A DNA stretch of 8,175 nucleotides from an uncultured Bacilli bacterium (GTDB lineage: Bacteria; Bacillota_I; Bacilli_A; RF39; UBA660). This document shows, piece by piece, positions 1 to 6,191 of this stretch. Position numbers and translations under genes: made by a program. Where the stretch lies: the NCBI GenBank assembly GCA_947626445.1, contig CANQSC010000052.1:1-8175 (forward strand), written 5' to 3'. A model generated the notes under the pieces. That model had not been told where the DNA came from. It did not search any database and saw only the letters and a program-made list of their open reading frames with translations. Every line of letters starts with the position of its first letter. The stretch's first letter is position 1.

Positions 1-1104
1 TTGAAGTTACTTCATTTTCGTAATTATGAACATTTAGAAATTAAATTTCATCCTAAAATAAATATTATTTATGGAAAAAATGGTTCAGGAAAGACTAATT
101 TAGTTGAGGCTATTTATGTGCTTGCCGTTACGAGAAGTTTTAGAAATGTGAATGAAAAAGTTCTAATTCAAAGTGGTGGGACTTTAGGGAAAATTGAAGG
201 TGAGATTGTAAATAATGATGAAGTTTATCCAACTAATTATCGGATTTATTTGGAAAAAGATGGTAAGAAGGTTAAGATAAACAAAAATAAGATTGTTAGG
301 TTAAGTGATTATATTACAAAGATACCGATTGTGTTGTTTAGCCCTGATGATTTGAAGTTTTTAAAAGATACTCCAAGTACCCGAAGAAAACAACTTAACA
401 TTTCCATTTCACAATATAGTTTGGAATATTTAAAAAACTTAAGTAATTATAATAAATTGTTGAAACAACGAAATGCTTATTTGAAGAAGTTAATTGTTAA
501 TTCGAATCAATCGTTTGAATATTTAAATATTTTGACTGAGAAATTGATTGGTTATGGAATTAAGATTTATGAGGAAAGAGAGCAATTTATTTTGAAGATT
601 AATGAGACTTTGGGCGATTTTTATCGGGATATTACTGGTCTATCTGGTTTAAAGATTGGGTATAAGTCTGATTATGATGGGATGAGTAAAGAGACATTAT
701 TAAAAAGTTATCAACATTTATTAAAGAAAGATTTAATGTTTGGCAAGACTAATTTGGGAATTCATACTGATGATTTGCATTTTTTCCTTAATGATGAGGA
801 TTTGAGGGATTATGGAAGTGAAGGACAACAAAAGAATGCTATTATTGCGTATAAGTTGAGTGAATTAGAATTATTAAAGGAGATTTTGGGTTATTTTCCT
901 ATTTTGATTTTAGATGATTTGTTTAGTGAATTGGATAGGGAAAAGATTGAAAATATTTTTAAGATTTTGAAGAGTGATGTTCAAACTTTTATTACGACGA
1001 CTGACTTGGATGTTTTGGAAAAATTTGGGTTGGAGGAGTACAAGAGTTTTGAAATAAAAGATGGACAAGTGGTAAAGGAGAGTAAACATGAAAGAAGAGA
1101 ATAA
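1..1104 (+). CDS. recF: RecF, DNA replication and repair ATPase (5' end cut by window edge)
   Basis: RecF is an SMC-like ABC ATPase that works with RecO and RecR to load RecA at single-strand gaps and stalled forks. Counting from the first codon, Walker A is GKNGSGKT (25-32), the ABC signature is YGSEGQQ (271-277), Walker B is ILILDD (301-306) and the D-loop is SELD (309-312). The motif FRNYEHLEI at 6-14 is the RecF N-terminal strand. In B. subtilis RecF the equivalent RNY lies about five residues further in, so the TTG at base 1 is probably an internal Leu codon and the true start lies just off the left edge. The 367 codons present plus about five match the usual 370 aa. The stop at 1102-1104 overlaps gyrB by 17 bp, implying translational coupling; no gene intervenes, unlike B. 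subtilis, which has a small gene there. Identity is secure; the start is not visible. Confidence 0.96.
   Translation: MKLLHFRNYEHLEIKFHPKINIIYGKNGSGKTNLVEAIYVLAVTRSFRNVNEKVLIQSGGTLGKIEGEIVNNDEVYPTNYRIYLEKDGKKVKINKNKIVRLSDYITKIPIVLFSPDDLKFLKDTPSTRRKQLNISISQYSLEYLKNLSNYNKLLKQRNAYLKKLIVNSNQSFEYLNILTEKLIGYGIKIYEEREQFILKINETLGDFYRDITGLSGLKIGYKSDYDGMSKETLLKSYQHLLKKDLMFGKTNLGIHTDDLHFFLNDEDLRDYGSEGQQKNAIIAYKLSELELLKEILGYFPILILDDLFSELDREKIENIFKILKSDVQTFITTTDLDVLEKFGLEEYKSFEIKDGQVVKESKHERRE
1074..1080 (+). promoter_or_regulatory. Ribosome-binding site of gyrB inside recF
   Basis: AAAGGAG lies seven bases before the ATG at 1088, within the last codons of recF. It fixes the gyrB start and shows that gyrB initiation happens while recF is still being translated. 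Confidence 0.85.
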
Positions 1105-3010
1105 GGCTCATTATAATGATAATGATATTCAAGTTTTAGAAGGCTTGGAGGCAGTTAGAAAAAGACCAGGAATGTATATTGGTAATACTAATGAAGCTGG
1201 ATTACACCATTTAGTATGGGAAATTGTTGATAATGCGGTTGATGAGGCTTTGGCTGGATACTGTGATGATATTGAAGTTGAAATTGGTAAAGGTAATGTT
1301 ATTACGGTTAAAGATGATGGTAGGGGAATGCCTACTGGTACGAATGCTAAGACGGGTTTATCAACGATTGAAACTATTTTTACCGTATTGCATGCTGGTG
1401 GAAAGTTTGGTGGCGGTGGCTACAAGGTTTCTGGTGGTCTTCATGGTGTTGGTGCTTCCGTTGTTAATGCTTTATCTGATTGGCTTGAAGTTAGAGTTTA
1501 TAGAGAAGGTAAGGTTTTTTATCAAAGATTTGAAAATGGTGGAAAACCGGTTGAACCTTTGAAGGTTGTTGATGAATGTAGTGTGGATAGAACTGGGACA
1601 ACTGTTAGTTTTCATGCGGACCCAACAATGTTTGAAACAACTGTATATAATTGGGATATTTTGTATAAAAGATTACAAGAAATGGCATTTTTGAATAAGG
1701 GTGTGAGAATTACTTTAATTGACCAACGGGAAGATGAGAAAAAGGCGATATTCCATTATAATGGTGGGATTATTGAGTATGTTCAAATGCTTAATAAAAA
1801 TAAGCAAGTATTATTTGACGATGTAGTATATGTTGAGGGTAGAGAAGATGATATTGCGGTTGAAATTGCGATGCAATACAATGATTCTTATAATCCATCA
1901 ATTTATTCTTTTGCTAATAACATTCATACCCCTGAGGGAGGGACTCATGAAGAGGGTGTTAAACAAGCCTTAACGAGAGTTATTAACAATTATGCTAAAA
2001 ATGCGAAGTTATTAAAAGATAATGATGATAGTTTAACTGGTGAGGATGTACGTGAAGGTATTGCAATGATTATTTCTTGCAAGCATCCTAATCCCCAATT
2101 TGAAGGGCAAACTAAGACTAAGTTAGGTAATAGCGAGGTTAAAAAGATTGCTAATGATATTTTTGCTAATGGTTTTGAACGATTTTTAATGGAAAATCCT
2201 GATGCTGCGAAGGCGATAGTTGATAAATGTATGACGGCTTCTAGGGCTCGTATTGCTGCTAAAAAGGCTCGAGAGTTAACTAGAAGAAAGACGGCTTTGG
2301 ATGGATTTAATACAATTGGTAAGTTAGCTGATTGTACTAGTAAAGATGCTAGTATTTCAGAAATCTTTTTAGTCGAGGGTGATAGTGCAGGTGGTTCTGC
2401 TAAGGATGCTCGTATTCCTAAAACGCAAGCTATATTACCTTTACGTGGTAAGATTTTAAATGTTGAGAAGGCTAGATTAGACCGAGCTTTAGGTAATGAG
2501 GAGATTAGAACGATTATTACGGCTTTTGGTACGGGTATTGGTGATGAATTTGATTTAGATAAGTTGCGTTATAATAAGATTATAATTATGACCGATGCCG
2601 ACGTTGATGGTGACCATATTCGAATTTTGCTATTGACTTTATTTTATCGTTTCTTTAGACCAATTGTGGAGACTGGTCATGTGTATGCTGCTCAACCTCC
2701 TTTATATAAGGTTGTTTATGGTAAAACGATTAAGTATGTTCAATCAGATGAGGAATTGGCTGAATATCGAGCTACTTTACCTACAAGTGCTAAGCCTTTA
2801 GTCCAAAGATTTAAAGGTTTAGGCGAAATGGATGCGATTGACTTAAGAGAAACAACAATGCATATTGAAAATCGTGTTTTAAAGCGAATTACTGTTGATG
2901 ATGCGATGGCTGCTGATAAAGTTTTCTCTGATTTAATGGGTGATGAAGTTTTGCCTCGTAAGGAATATATTGAACAATATGGTCAATTTGCTTCAAATAT
3001 AGATGCTTAG
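1088..3010 (+). CDS. gyrB: DNA gyrase subunit B
   Basis: ATPase subunit of gyrase, the type IIA topoisomerase that introduces negative supercoils; it pairs with GyrA. The N-terminal GHKL ATPase shows the catalytic Glu and Mg-binding Asn in EIVDNAVDEA (E45, N49), then DDGRGMP (76-82) and the glycine-rich ATP lid near KFGGGGYKVSGGLHG. The TOPRIM domain has EGDSAGG with catalytic E430 and DADVD (503-507). QRFKGLGEM (573-581) follows in the tail. At 640 aa it has the Gram-positive length (B. subtilis 638) and lacks the large insertion of the E. coli protein. ATG 1088 is chosen because of AAAGGAG seven bases upstream. It overlaps recF by 17 bp and ends 18 bp before gyrA, so the three are probably one operon. 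Just after EGDSAGGSAK it reads DARIPKT where QGR[DN]R is usual. Synteny with recF and gyrA favours gyrase over topoisomerase IV subunit ParE. Confidence 0.97.
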   Translation: MKEENKAHYNDNDIQVLEGLEAVRKRPGMYIGNTNEAGLHHLVWEIVDNAVDEALAGYCDDIEVEIGKGNVITVKDDGRGMPTGTNAKTGLSTIETIFTVLHAGGKFGGGGYKVSGGLHGVGASVVNALSDWLEVRVYREGKVFYQRFENGGKPVEPLKVVDECSVDRTGTTVSFHADPTMFETTVYNWDILYKRLQEMAFLNKGVRITLIDQREDEKKAIFHYNGGIIEYVQMLNKNKQVLFDDVVYVEGREDDIAVEIAMQYNDSYNPSIYSFANNIHTPEGGTHEEGVKQALTRVINNYAKNAKLLKDNDDSLTGEDVREGIAMIISCKHPNPQFEGQTKTKLGNSEVKKIANDIFANGFERFLMENPDAAKAIVDKCMTASRARIAAKKARELTRRKTALDGFNTIGKLADCTSKDASISEIFLVEGDSAGGSAKDARIPKTQAILPLRGKILNVEKARLDRALGNEEIRTIITAFGTGIGDEFDLDKLRYNKIIIMTDADVDGDHIRILLLTLFYRFFRPIVETGHVYAAQPPLYKVVYGKTIKYVQSDEELAEYRATLPTSAKPLVQRFKGLGEMDAIDLRETTMHIENRVLKRITVDDAMAADKVFSDLMGDEVLPRKEYIEQYGQFASNIDA

Positions 3011-3012
3011 TT

Positions 3013-3020
3013 GGGGAGGT
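3013..3020 (+). promoter_or_regulatory. Ribosome-binding site that sets the gyrA start
   Basis: GGGGAGGT lies eight bases before ATG 3029 and is an excellent match to the anti-Shine-Dalgarno sequence. It begins within the in-frame TTG at 3011, so that TTG cannot be the start; the reading frame begins at 3029. Confidence 0.9.
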
Positions 3021-3028
3021 TAGTTTTT

Positions 3029-5491
3029 ATGGATAAGATTATTGAAAATAATATTGTTAAGGAAGTAAAAGATAGTTTTTTAAATTATTCGATGAGTGTT
3101 ATTGTAGCACGTGCTTTGCCTGATTTAAGAGATGGTTTGAAACCTGTTCATCGTCGGATTTTATATTCAATGTATGATTCTGGTTATACGCCTGATAAAC
3201 CACATCGTAAGAGTGCTAGAATTGTCGGGGATGTTATGGGTAAATATCATCCTCATGGTGACTCTTCAATTTATGAAGCAATGGTTAGAATGGCTCAGCC
3301 ATTTAGTTTTAGACATATGTTAGTTGATGGCCATGGAAACTTTGGTAACTTAGATGGTGATGGTGCTGCTGCAATGCGTTACACAGAGGCCAGACTTTCT
3401 AAACTTTCTTTGGAAATGGTTAGGGATATTAATAAAAATACCGTTGATTTTGCTCCTAACTTTGATGAGACTGAGCAAGAGCCTGTGATTTTGCCTAGTA
3501 GATTTCCAAATATTTTGGTTAATGGTACGATGGGTATTGCGGTTGGAATGGCTACAAATATTCCACCACATAATTTAGGGGAAGTTATTGATGGATGTGT
3601 TGCTTACATTGATAATCCTGAAATTGATACTCTTGGTTTGATGGAACATATTAAAGGTCCTGATTTTCCAACGGGAGCTACTATTTTAGGTAATTCGGGG
3701 ATTAAGAAAGCTTATGAAACGGGTAGAGGAACCATAACAATTCGTGGTAAAGTTGAAATTGAAGAAAACAATGGTAAATCACGAATTATAGTTACCGAGT
3801 TACCTTATCAAGTTAATAAAGCAGAGTTTCAAGCTAGAATTGGACAATTGGTTAGAGATAAGATTATTGATGGTATTTCTGATTTACATGAAGAATCTAA
3901 TTTGGAAAATCCTGTTAGGGTAGTTATTTACTTAAAAAGAGAAGCCAATGCTAATGTTGTTTTAAACAATTTATATAAGCATACTCAGTTACAAACAACA
4001 TATGGAATTAATTTCTTGATGCTTGACCATCAAAAGCCGGTTGTTTTACCTTTAAAGGATATTATAAGCAAATATATTGATTATCAAAAGGAAATAATTA
4101 TTCGAAGAACTCAATTTGATTTAAAAAAGGCTGAAGACCGGGTTCATATTTTAGAGGGATTTAAGATTGCTTTAGATCATATTGATGAAGTTATCAACAT
4201 TATTAGAAATAGTGAAACTGATGTAATTGCTAAGGAAACCTTGATTTCGAGATTTGCTTTGGATGATATTCAAGCTGAGGCAATACTTGAAATGCGTCTT
4301 AGAAGATTAACTGGTCTTGAACGAGAAAAAATTGAAAATGAATTAGCTGATTTATTAAAAGAAATTGACCGTTTAAGAGCTATCTTAGCTAGTGAAGAAA
4401 AAGTTTTAGCTATTATTCGTGAGGAATTACTTGAAATAAAGAAAAAATATGCTGATGAAAGACGAACTAATATTGATATGACTGCGATTGAATTTATTGA
4501 AGATGAATCATTAATTCCTGAGGAAAACGTCATGATTGCGTTGACAAATAAAGGATATATTAAGAGAACGGTTGTTGATACCTTTAAATCACAAAATCGT
4601 GGTGGTGTTGGCGTTAAAGGAATGGGAACAAATGAAGATGATTTTGTTGAACATTTAATCAACTTATCAACTCATGATTATGTATTATTCTTTACTAATA
4701 AAGGTAAAGTGTACAGATTAAAAGGTTATGAGATACCTGAATTTAGTAGGCAATCTAAGGGCTTACCAGTTATCAACTTAATTCAAATTGATAAAGATGA
4801 GTCAATTAATTCTTTAGTAACGATAAGTAAAGAGGAAGAAAGTAAATATTTGATGTTTGTTACTAAGAAAGGTATTGTCAAGAAAACTAATATTAGTGAA
4901 TTTGATTCAATACGAACTAATGGTAAGATTTGTATTTCATTGAAAGAAAATGATGAACTTATTAGTGTTAGAAAGACTTCTGGAAATGATTTAGTGTTAT
5001 TAGGTTCTAATTCTGGTCGTATGGTTAAGTTTAATGAAAGTCAAATTCGTGTGATGGGAAGAACAGCTAGTGGAGTTCGAGGAATTAACTTAGAAGATGG
5101 TAAATTTAATTGTATTGGAGCTGAAATAGCTACTGATGATGATAAGATATTAATTGTTACTGAGAAGGGATACGGCAAGCAAACAAATGTTTGTGAATAT
5201 CGAACAACTAGTAGAGGAAGCAAAGGTGTTAAAGCTTTAAATATTACTGAGAAGAATGGACCAATTGCTTCATTCAAACTTGTAACTGAAAATTCTGATG
5301 TAGTAATTATAACTAATACTGGTATGACAATTAGGTTACCAATAGAACAAATTTCTACTTTAGGTAGAGTTACTCAAGGTGTTCGTTTAATCAATTTAAA
5401 AGAACATCAAACTGTTTCGACAATTAGTATTGTAGAACATTACAGTAAAGAAGAAGTTGAAGAAGAAAATGAAGATATAAACGAAGAATAA
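3029..5491 (+). CDS. gyrA: DNA gyrase subunit A
   Basis: Breakage-reunion and DNA-wrapping subunit of gyrase. From ATG 3029 the protein is 820 aa (B. subtilis 821). The catalytic tyrosine is Y118 in AAMRYTEAR, preceded by R117. The quinolone region reads HPHGDSSIYE (74-83), with S79 and E83 at the positions of E. coli S83 and D87, the unmutated Gram-positive state. A coiled-coil/C-gate segment follows, including TGLEREKIENEL. The C-terminal beta-pinwheel starts near residue 500 and shows six repeated blades. Its GyrA box is QNRGGVG (522-528) instead of the usual Q[RK]RGG[RK]G. The tail after about 805 is highly acidic, as in other GyrA proteins. I reject the in-frame TTG at 3011 because it overlaps the ribosome-binding site. 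The gene ends in a terminator, closing the recF-gyrB-gyrA unit. Topoisomerase IV ParC is the alternative, but synteny argues for GyrA. Confidence 0.96.
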   Translation: MDKIIENNIVKEVKDSFLNYSMSVIVARALPDLRDGLKPVHRRILYSMYDSGYTPDKPHRKSARIVGDVMGKYHPHGDSSIYEAMVRMAQPFSFRHMLVDGHGNFGNLDGDGAAAMRYTEARLSKLSLEMVRDINKNTVDFAPNFDETEQEPVILPSRFPNILVNGTMGIAVGMATNIPPHNLGEVIDGCVAYIDNPEIDTLGLMEHIKGPDFPTGATILGNSGIKKAYETGRGTITIRGKVEIEENNGKSRIIVTELPYQVNKAEFQARIGQLVRDKIIDGISDLHEESNLENPVRVVIYLKREANANVVLNNLYKHTQLQTTYGINFLMLDHQKPVVLPLKDIISKYIDYQKEIIIRRTQFDLKKAEDRVHILEGFKIALDHIDEVINIIRNSETDVIAKETLISRFALDDIQAEAILEMRLRRLTGLEREKIENELADLLKEIDRLRAILASEEKVLAIIREELLEIKKKYADERRTNIDMTAIEFIEDESLIPEENVMIALTNKGYIKRTVVDTFKSQNRGGVGVKGMGTNEDDFVEHLINLSTHDYVLFFTNKGKVYRLKGYEIPEFSRQSKGLPVINLIQIDKDESINSLVTISKEEESKYLMFVTKKGIVKKTNISEFDSIRTNGKICISLKENDELISVRKTSGNDLVLLGSNSGRMVKFNESQIRVMGRTASGVRGINLEDGKFNCIGAEIATDDDKILIVTEKGYGKQTNVCEYRTTSRGSKGVKALNITEKNGPIASFKLVTENSDVVIITNTGMTIRLPIEQISTLGRVTQGVRLINLKEHQTVSTISIVEHYSKEEVEEENEDINEE

Positions 5492-5507
5492 TATCTTCAT
5501 TTTTTTT
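5468..5507 (+). terminator. Intrinsic terminator overlapping the end of gyrA
   Basis: Bases 5468-5478 (AATGAAGATAT) and 5491-5501 (ATATCTTCATT) are exact reverse complements, giving an 11-bp stem with a 12-base loop, followed by a T run (5500-5507). The left arm lies in the last gyrA codons, and the TAA at 5489-5491 straddles the loop and right arm. The stem is A/T rich (two G-C pairs), so its strength is uncertain, but it probably closes the recF-gyrB-gyrA transcript. Confidence 0.75.
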
Positions 5508-5534
5508 GACAATGTTTCACGTGAAACATTTATT
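5506..5534 (+). promoter_or_regulatory. Possible sigma-A promoter enclosing parS site 1
   Basis: A perfect TTGACA (5506-5511) is followed after 17 bases by TTTATT (5529-5534), a 4/6 match to TATAAT. The spacer is one base plus the 16-bp parS palindrome. No gene follows for more than 550 bases, and the TT of the -35 belongs to the terminator T run, so the match may be accidental. If real, ParB binding would occlude it. Confidence 0.3.
5513..5528. promoter_or_regulatory. parS site 1 (ParB/Spo0J binding palindrome)
   Basis: TGTTTCACGTGAAACA is an exact match to the bacterial chromosomal parS consensus TGTTNCACGTGAAACA. The palindrome extends by AA and TT to 20 bp (5511-5530). ParB (Spo0J) would bind here, form a CTP-dependent sliding clamp and recruit SMC. 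The position, five bases after the gyrA terminator T run and in an origin-proximal gene cluster, fits the known clustering of parS near oriC. No parA or parB gene lies in the window. Confidence 0.93.
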
Positions 5535-5604
5535 TAAATTTTATAAAGTTAATTTTTATAATTTTGTAGAAAAAATTTTAAAATTAATAATTTATAAAAT
5601 TTAA
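5534..5604. repeat. Nested A/T-only inverted repeat
   Basis: Bases 5534-5547 (TTAAATTTTATAAA) and 5591-5604 are exact 14-bp reverse complements. Inside them, 5549-5556 (TTAATTTT) and 5580-5587 (AAAATTAA) also pair. Together they could form one long imperfect hairpin or cruciform. Because the arms contain only A and T, chance is a serious alternative at this composition. Confidence 0.45.
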
Positions 5605-5730
5605 TAATTTTTGGTGTAAAAAATATTTTTAAATTTGAATTTTAAAACTTTCAATTAAATTAGTTGATGTTCTGATTACAATTTTAAAAAATAGTAGTTT
5701 TTAAAATTAATTTTTTTAGTTTCTTAGTTT

Positions 5731-5750
5731 TATCAATTTTTATCAATTCT
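5731..5750. repeat. Two tandem 10-bp direct repeats
   Basis: TATCAATTTT (5731-5740) is followed directly by TATCAATTCT (5741-5750), 9 of 10 bases identical, and TATCAAT recurs at 5790-5796. A 10-bp period places the copies on the same helix face. The element TATCAA resembles the first half of a DnaA box but differs from TTATCCACA at three positions, so I do not call DnaA boxes here. Confidence 0.4.
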
Positions 5751-5876
5751 TTAATTTTGCTGATAAAATCTAGCATTAAAGAGATAAAGTATCAATAAAT
5801 TTTTATATTTCATAAAATTTTGTCAGTTCTATATTTTTTAAGTTCATAAGAAAAATTTAAATTTTAAAAAAACAAT

Positions 5877-5892
5877 GTTTTCACGTGAAACA
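5877..5892. promoter_or_regulatory. parS site 2, variant with one extra base in the left arm
   Basis: The core TTTCACGTGAAA (5879-5890) and the right half are perfect, but the left arm reads GTTTTCAC instead of TGTTTCAC, so 14 of 16 positions match the consensus. The cause is one extra T: 5872-5896 reads ACAATGTTT, T, CACGTG, AAACATTGT, a longer palindrome once that base is removed. ParB binding is likely but perhaps weaker than at the two perfect sites. The right edge lies three bases from a perfect DnaA box. Confidence 0.8.
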
Positions 5893-5895
5893 TTG

Positions 5896-5904
5896 TGTGG
5901 ATAA
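5896..5904 (-). promoter_or_regulatory. DnaA box
   Basis: TGTGGATAA on the + strand is the exact reverse complement of the consensus DnaA box TTATCCACA. It is the only perfect copy I found in the non-coding spacer. The nearest partner, TGCTGATAA at 5758-5766, has two mismatches. One box does not make an origin; it could be a DnaA titration or regulatory site, or part of a dispersed origin region. Confidence 0.72.
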
Positions 5905-5911
5905 CTATGTA

Positions 5912-5926
5912 TTTACTATTAGTAAA
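5912..5926. repeat. Short perfect palindrome beside the DnaA box
   Basis: TTTACTA (5912-5918), one central T, then TAGTAAA (5920-5926) form a 7+1+7 inverted repeat seven bases from the DnaA box. GTAT (5909-5912) and ATAC (5929-5932) give a further imperfect outer symmetry. It could be a protein-binding operator or a small hairpin. No T run follows at once, so it is not an obvious terminator. Bases 5933-6040 beyond it contain only A/T-rich sequence in which I recognise nothing. Confidence 0.4.
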
Positions 5927-6040
5927 CAATACAATTTTTTTATTTAAAAAAAATTTTAGAAACGTTCAACTATTTTTTAAAATAAAAGCTATAACTATGA
6001 AAAAAAGTTTAATTTTAAATTTGCAAATTTTTTTATCTAA

Positions 6041-6056
6041 TGTTTCACGTGAAACA
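6041..6056. promoter_or_regulatory. parS site 3 (ParB/Spo0J binding palindrome)
   Basis: TGTTTCACGTGAAACA again matches the parS consensus exactly; the palindrome extends one base each side (6040-6057). It ends five bases before the -35 hexamer of the SRP RNA promoter, so bound or spreading ParB could affect that promoter. The centre is 164 bp from that of site 2 and 528 bp from that of site 1. Confidence 0.93.
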
Positions 6057-6061
6057 TAGAG

Positions 6062-6090
6062 TTTACTTTTAGATTTTTTTTTGCTATAAT
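6062..6090 (+). promoter_or_regulatory. Promoter of the SRP RNA (and probably tadA)
   Basis: A perfect TATAAT (6085-6090) preceded by TGC forms an extended -10. TTTACT (6062-6067), a 4/6 match to TTGACA, lies 17 bases upstream. Transcription would start near 6097, exactly where the SRP RNA basal stem begins. This is the strongest promoter-like sequence seen in the window. Confidence 0.8.
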
Positions 6091-6096
6091 CTATTT

Positions 6097-6168
6097 GTGC
6101 AACAAAAATACTGTAATCTGGTCAGAATCGGAAGATAGCAGCCACATCAGTCCCTGTTTGTGTGCACA
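6097..6168 (+). ncRNA. ffs: Signal recognition particle RNA, small (4.5S) bacterial type
   Basis: This RNA binds Ffh and FtsY to target nascent membrane proteins to the translocon. The domain IV signature is clear: CTG (6111-6113), GGTCAG (6120-6125), a GGAA tetraloop (6130-6133) closed by ATC/GAT, AGCAGCC (6137-6143) and CAG (6148-6150), aligning motif for motif with E. coli 4.5S RNA. A basal stem pairs 6096-6106 with 6157-6168 with one bulged G. At about 72-79 nt it lacks the Alu domain of the long B. subtilis RNA and resembles the short Mollicutes form. The 5' end is placed from the promoter and the 3' end from the T run; both are approximate by a few bases. In B. subtilis the RNA gene lies between tadA and dnaX; here it precedes tadA. 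Confidence 0.93.
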
Positions 6169-6175
6169 TTTTTTT
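6157..6175 (+). terminator. Intrinsic terminator formed by the SRP RNA stem plus T run
   Basis: The 3' arm of the SRP RNA basal stem (6157-6168) is followed at once by seven T residues (6169-6175), so the folded RNA acts as its own terminator hairpin. The tadA ribosome-binding site starts two bases later, so tadA would depend on read-through unless another promoter exists that I cannot see. Confidence 0.65.
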
Positions 6176-6177
6176 AT

Positions 6178-6184
6178 GAGGTGA
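6178..6184 (+). promoter_or_regulatory. Ribosome-binding site of tadA
   Basis: GAGGTGA ends seven bases before ATG 6192, which fixes the start. It follows the SRP RNA T run with only two bases between, an unusually tight junction. Confidence 0.85.
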
Positions 6185-6191
6185 ATTTTGG

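Larger units (their letters stand above)
5531..5875. other. Extremely A+T-rich non-coding spacer between parS sites 1 and 2
   Basis: No open frame with a start and ribosome-binding site, no tRNA and no recognisable structured RNA is visible here. Counting 5521-5880 gives 46 G/C in 360 bases, about 13%, much lower than the flanking genes. The stretch contains inverted and short direct repeats listed separately. Low melting stability beside a DnaA box and parS sites suggests an origin-region element or merely intrinsically bent, nucleoid-protein-binding DNA. The function is not established from sequence. Confidence 0.7.

Noticed and set aside
1582..1590. DnaA-box-like TGTGGATAG
   Set aside because: One mismatch, isolated, and fully explained as gyrB coding sequence.
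3011..3028. TTG at 3011 as an upstream start for gyrA
   Set aside because: It overlaps the Shine-Dalgarno GGGGAGGT; ATG 3029 has ideal spacing and gives the normal GyrA N-terminus and length.
3103..3112. CACGTG inside gyrA resembling a parS core
   Set aside because: The flanks do not match the parS arms; it is coding sequence for a conserved Ala-Arg-Ala stretch.
3350..5277. Open frames on the minus strand within gyrA
   Set aside because: They are shadows of a strongly conserved gene on the + strand, without ribosome-binding sites or recognisable motifs.
5997..6059. A 20-codon open frame starting ATG AAA AAA AGT that runs through parS site 3
   Set aside because: No ribosome-binding site, ends inside the parS palindrome, composition is simply A/T-rich spacer, and no family is recognisable.
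5508..6060. A mobile element, CRISPR array or tRNA in the spacer
   Set aside because: No transposase remnant, spaced repeats, target duplication or cloverleaf is visible; the repeats are parS sites and A/T-rich palindromes.
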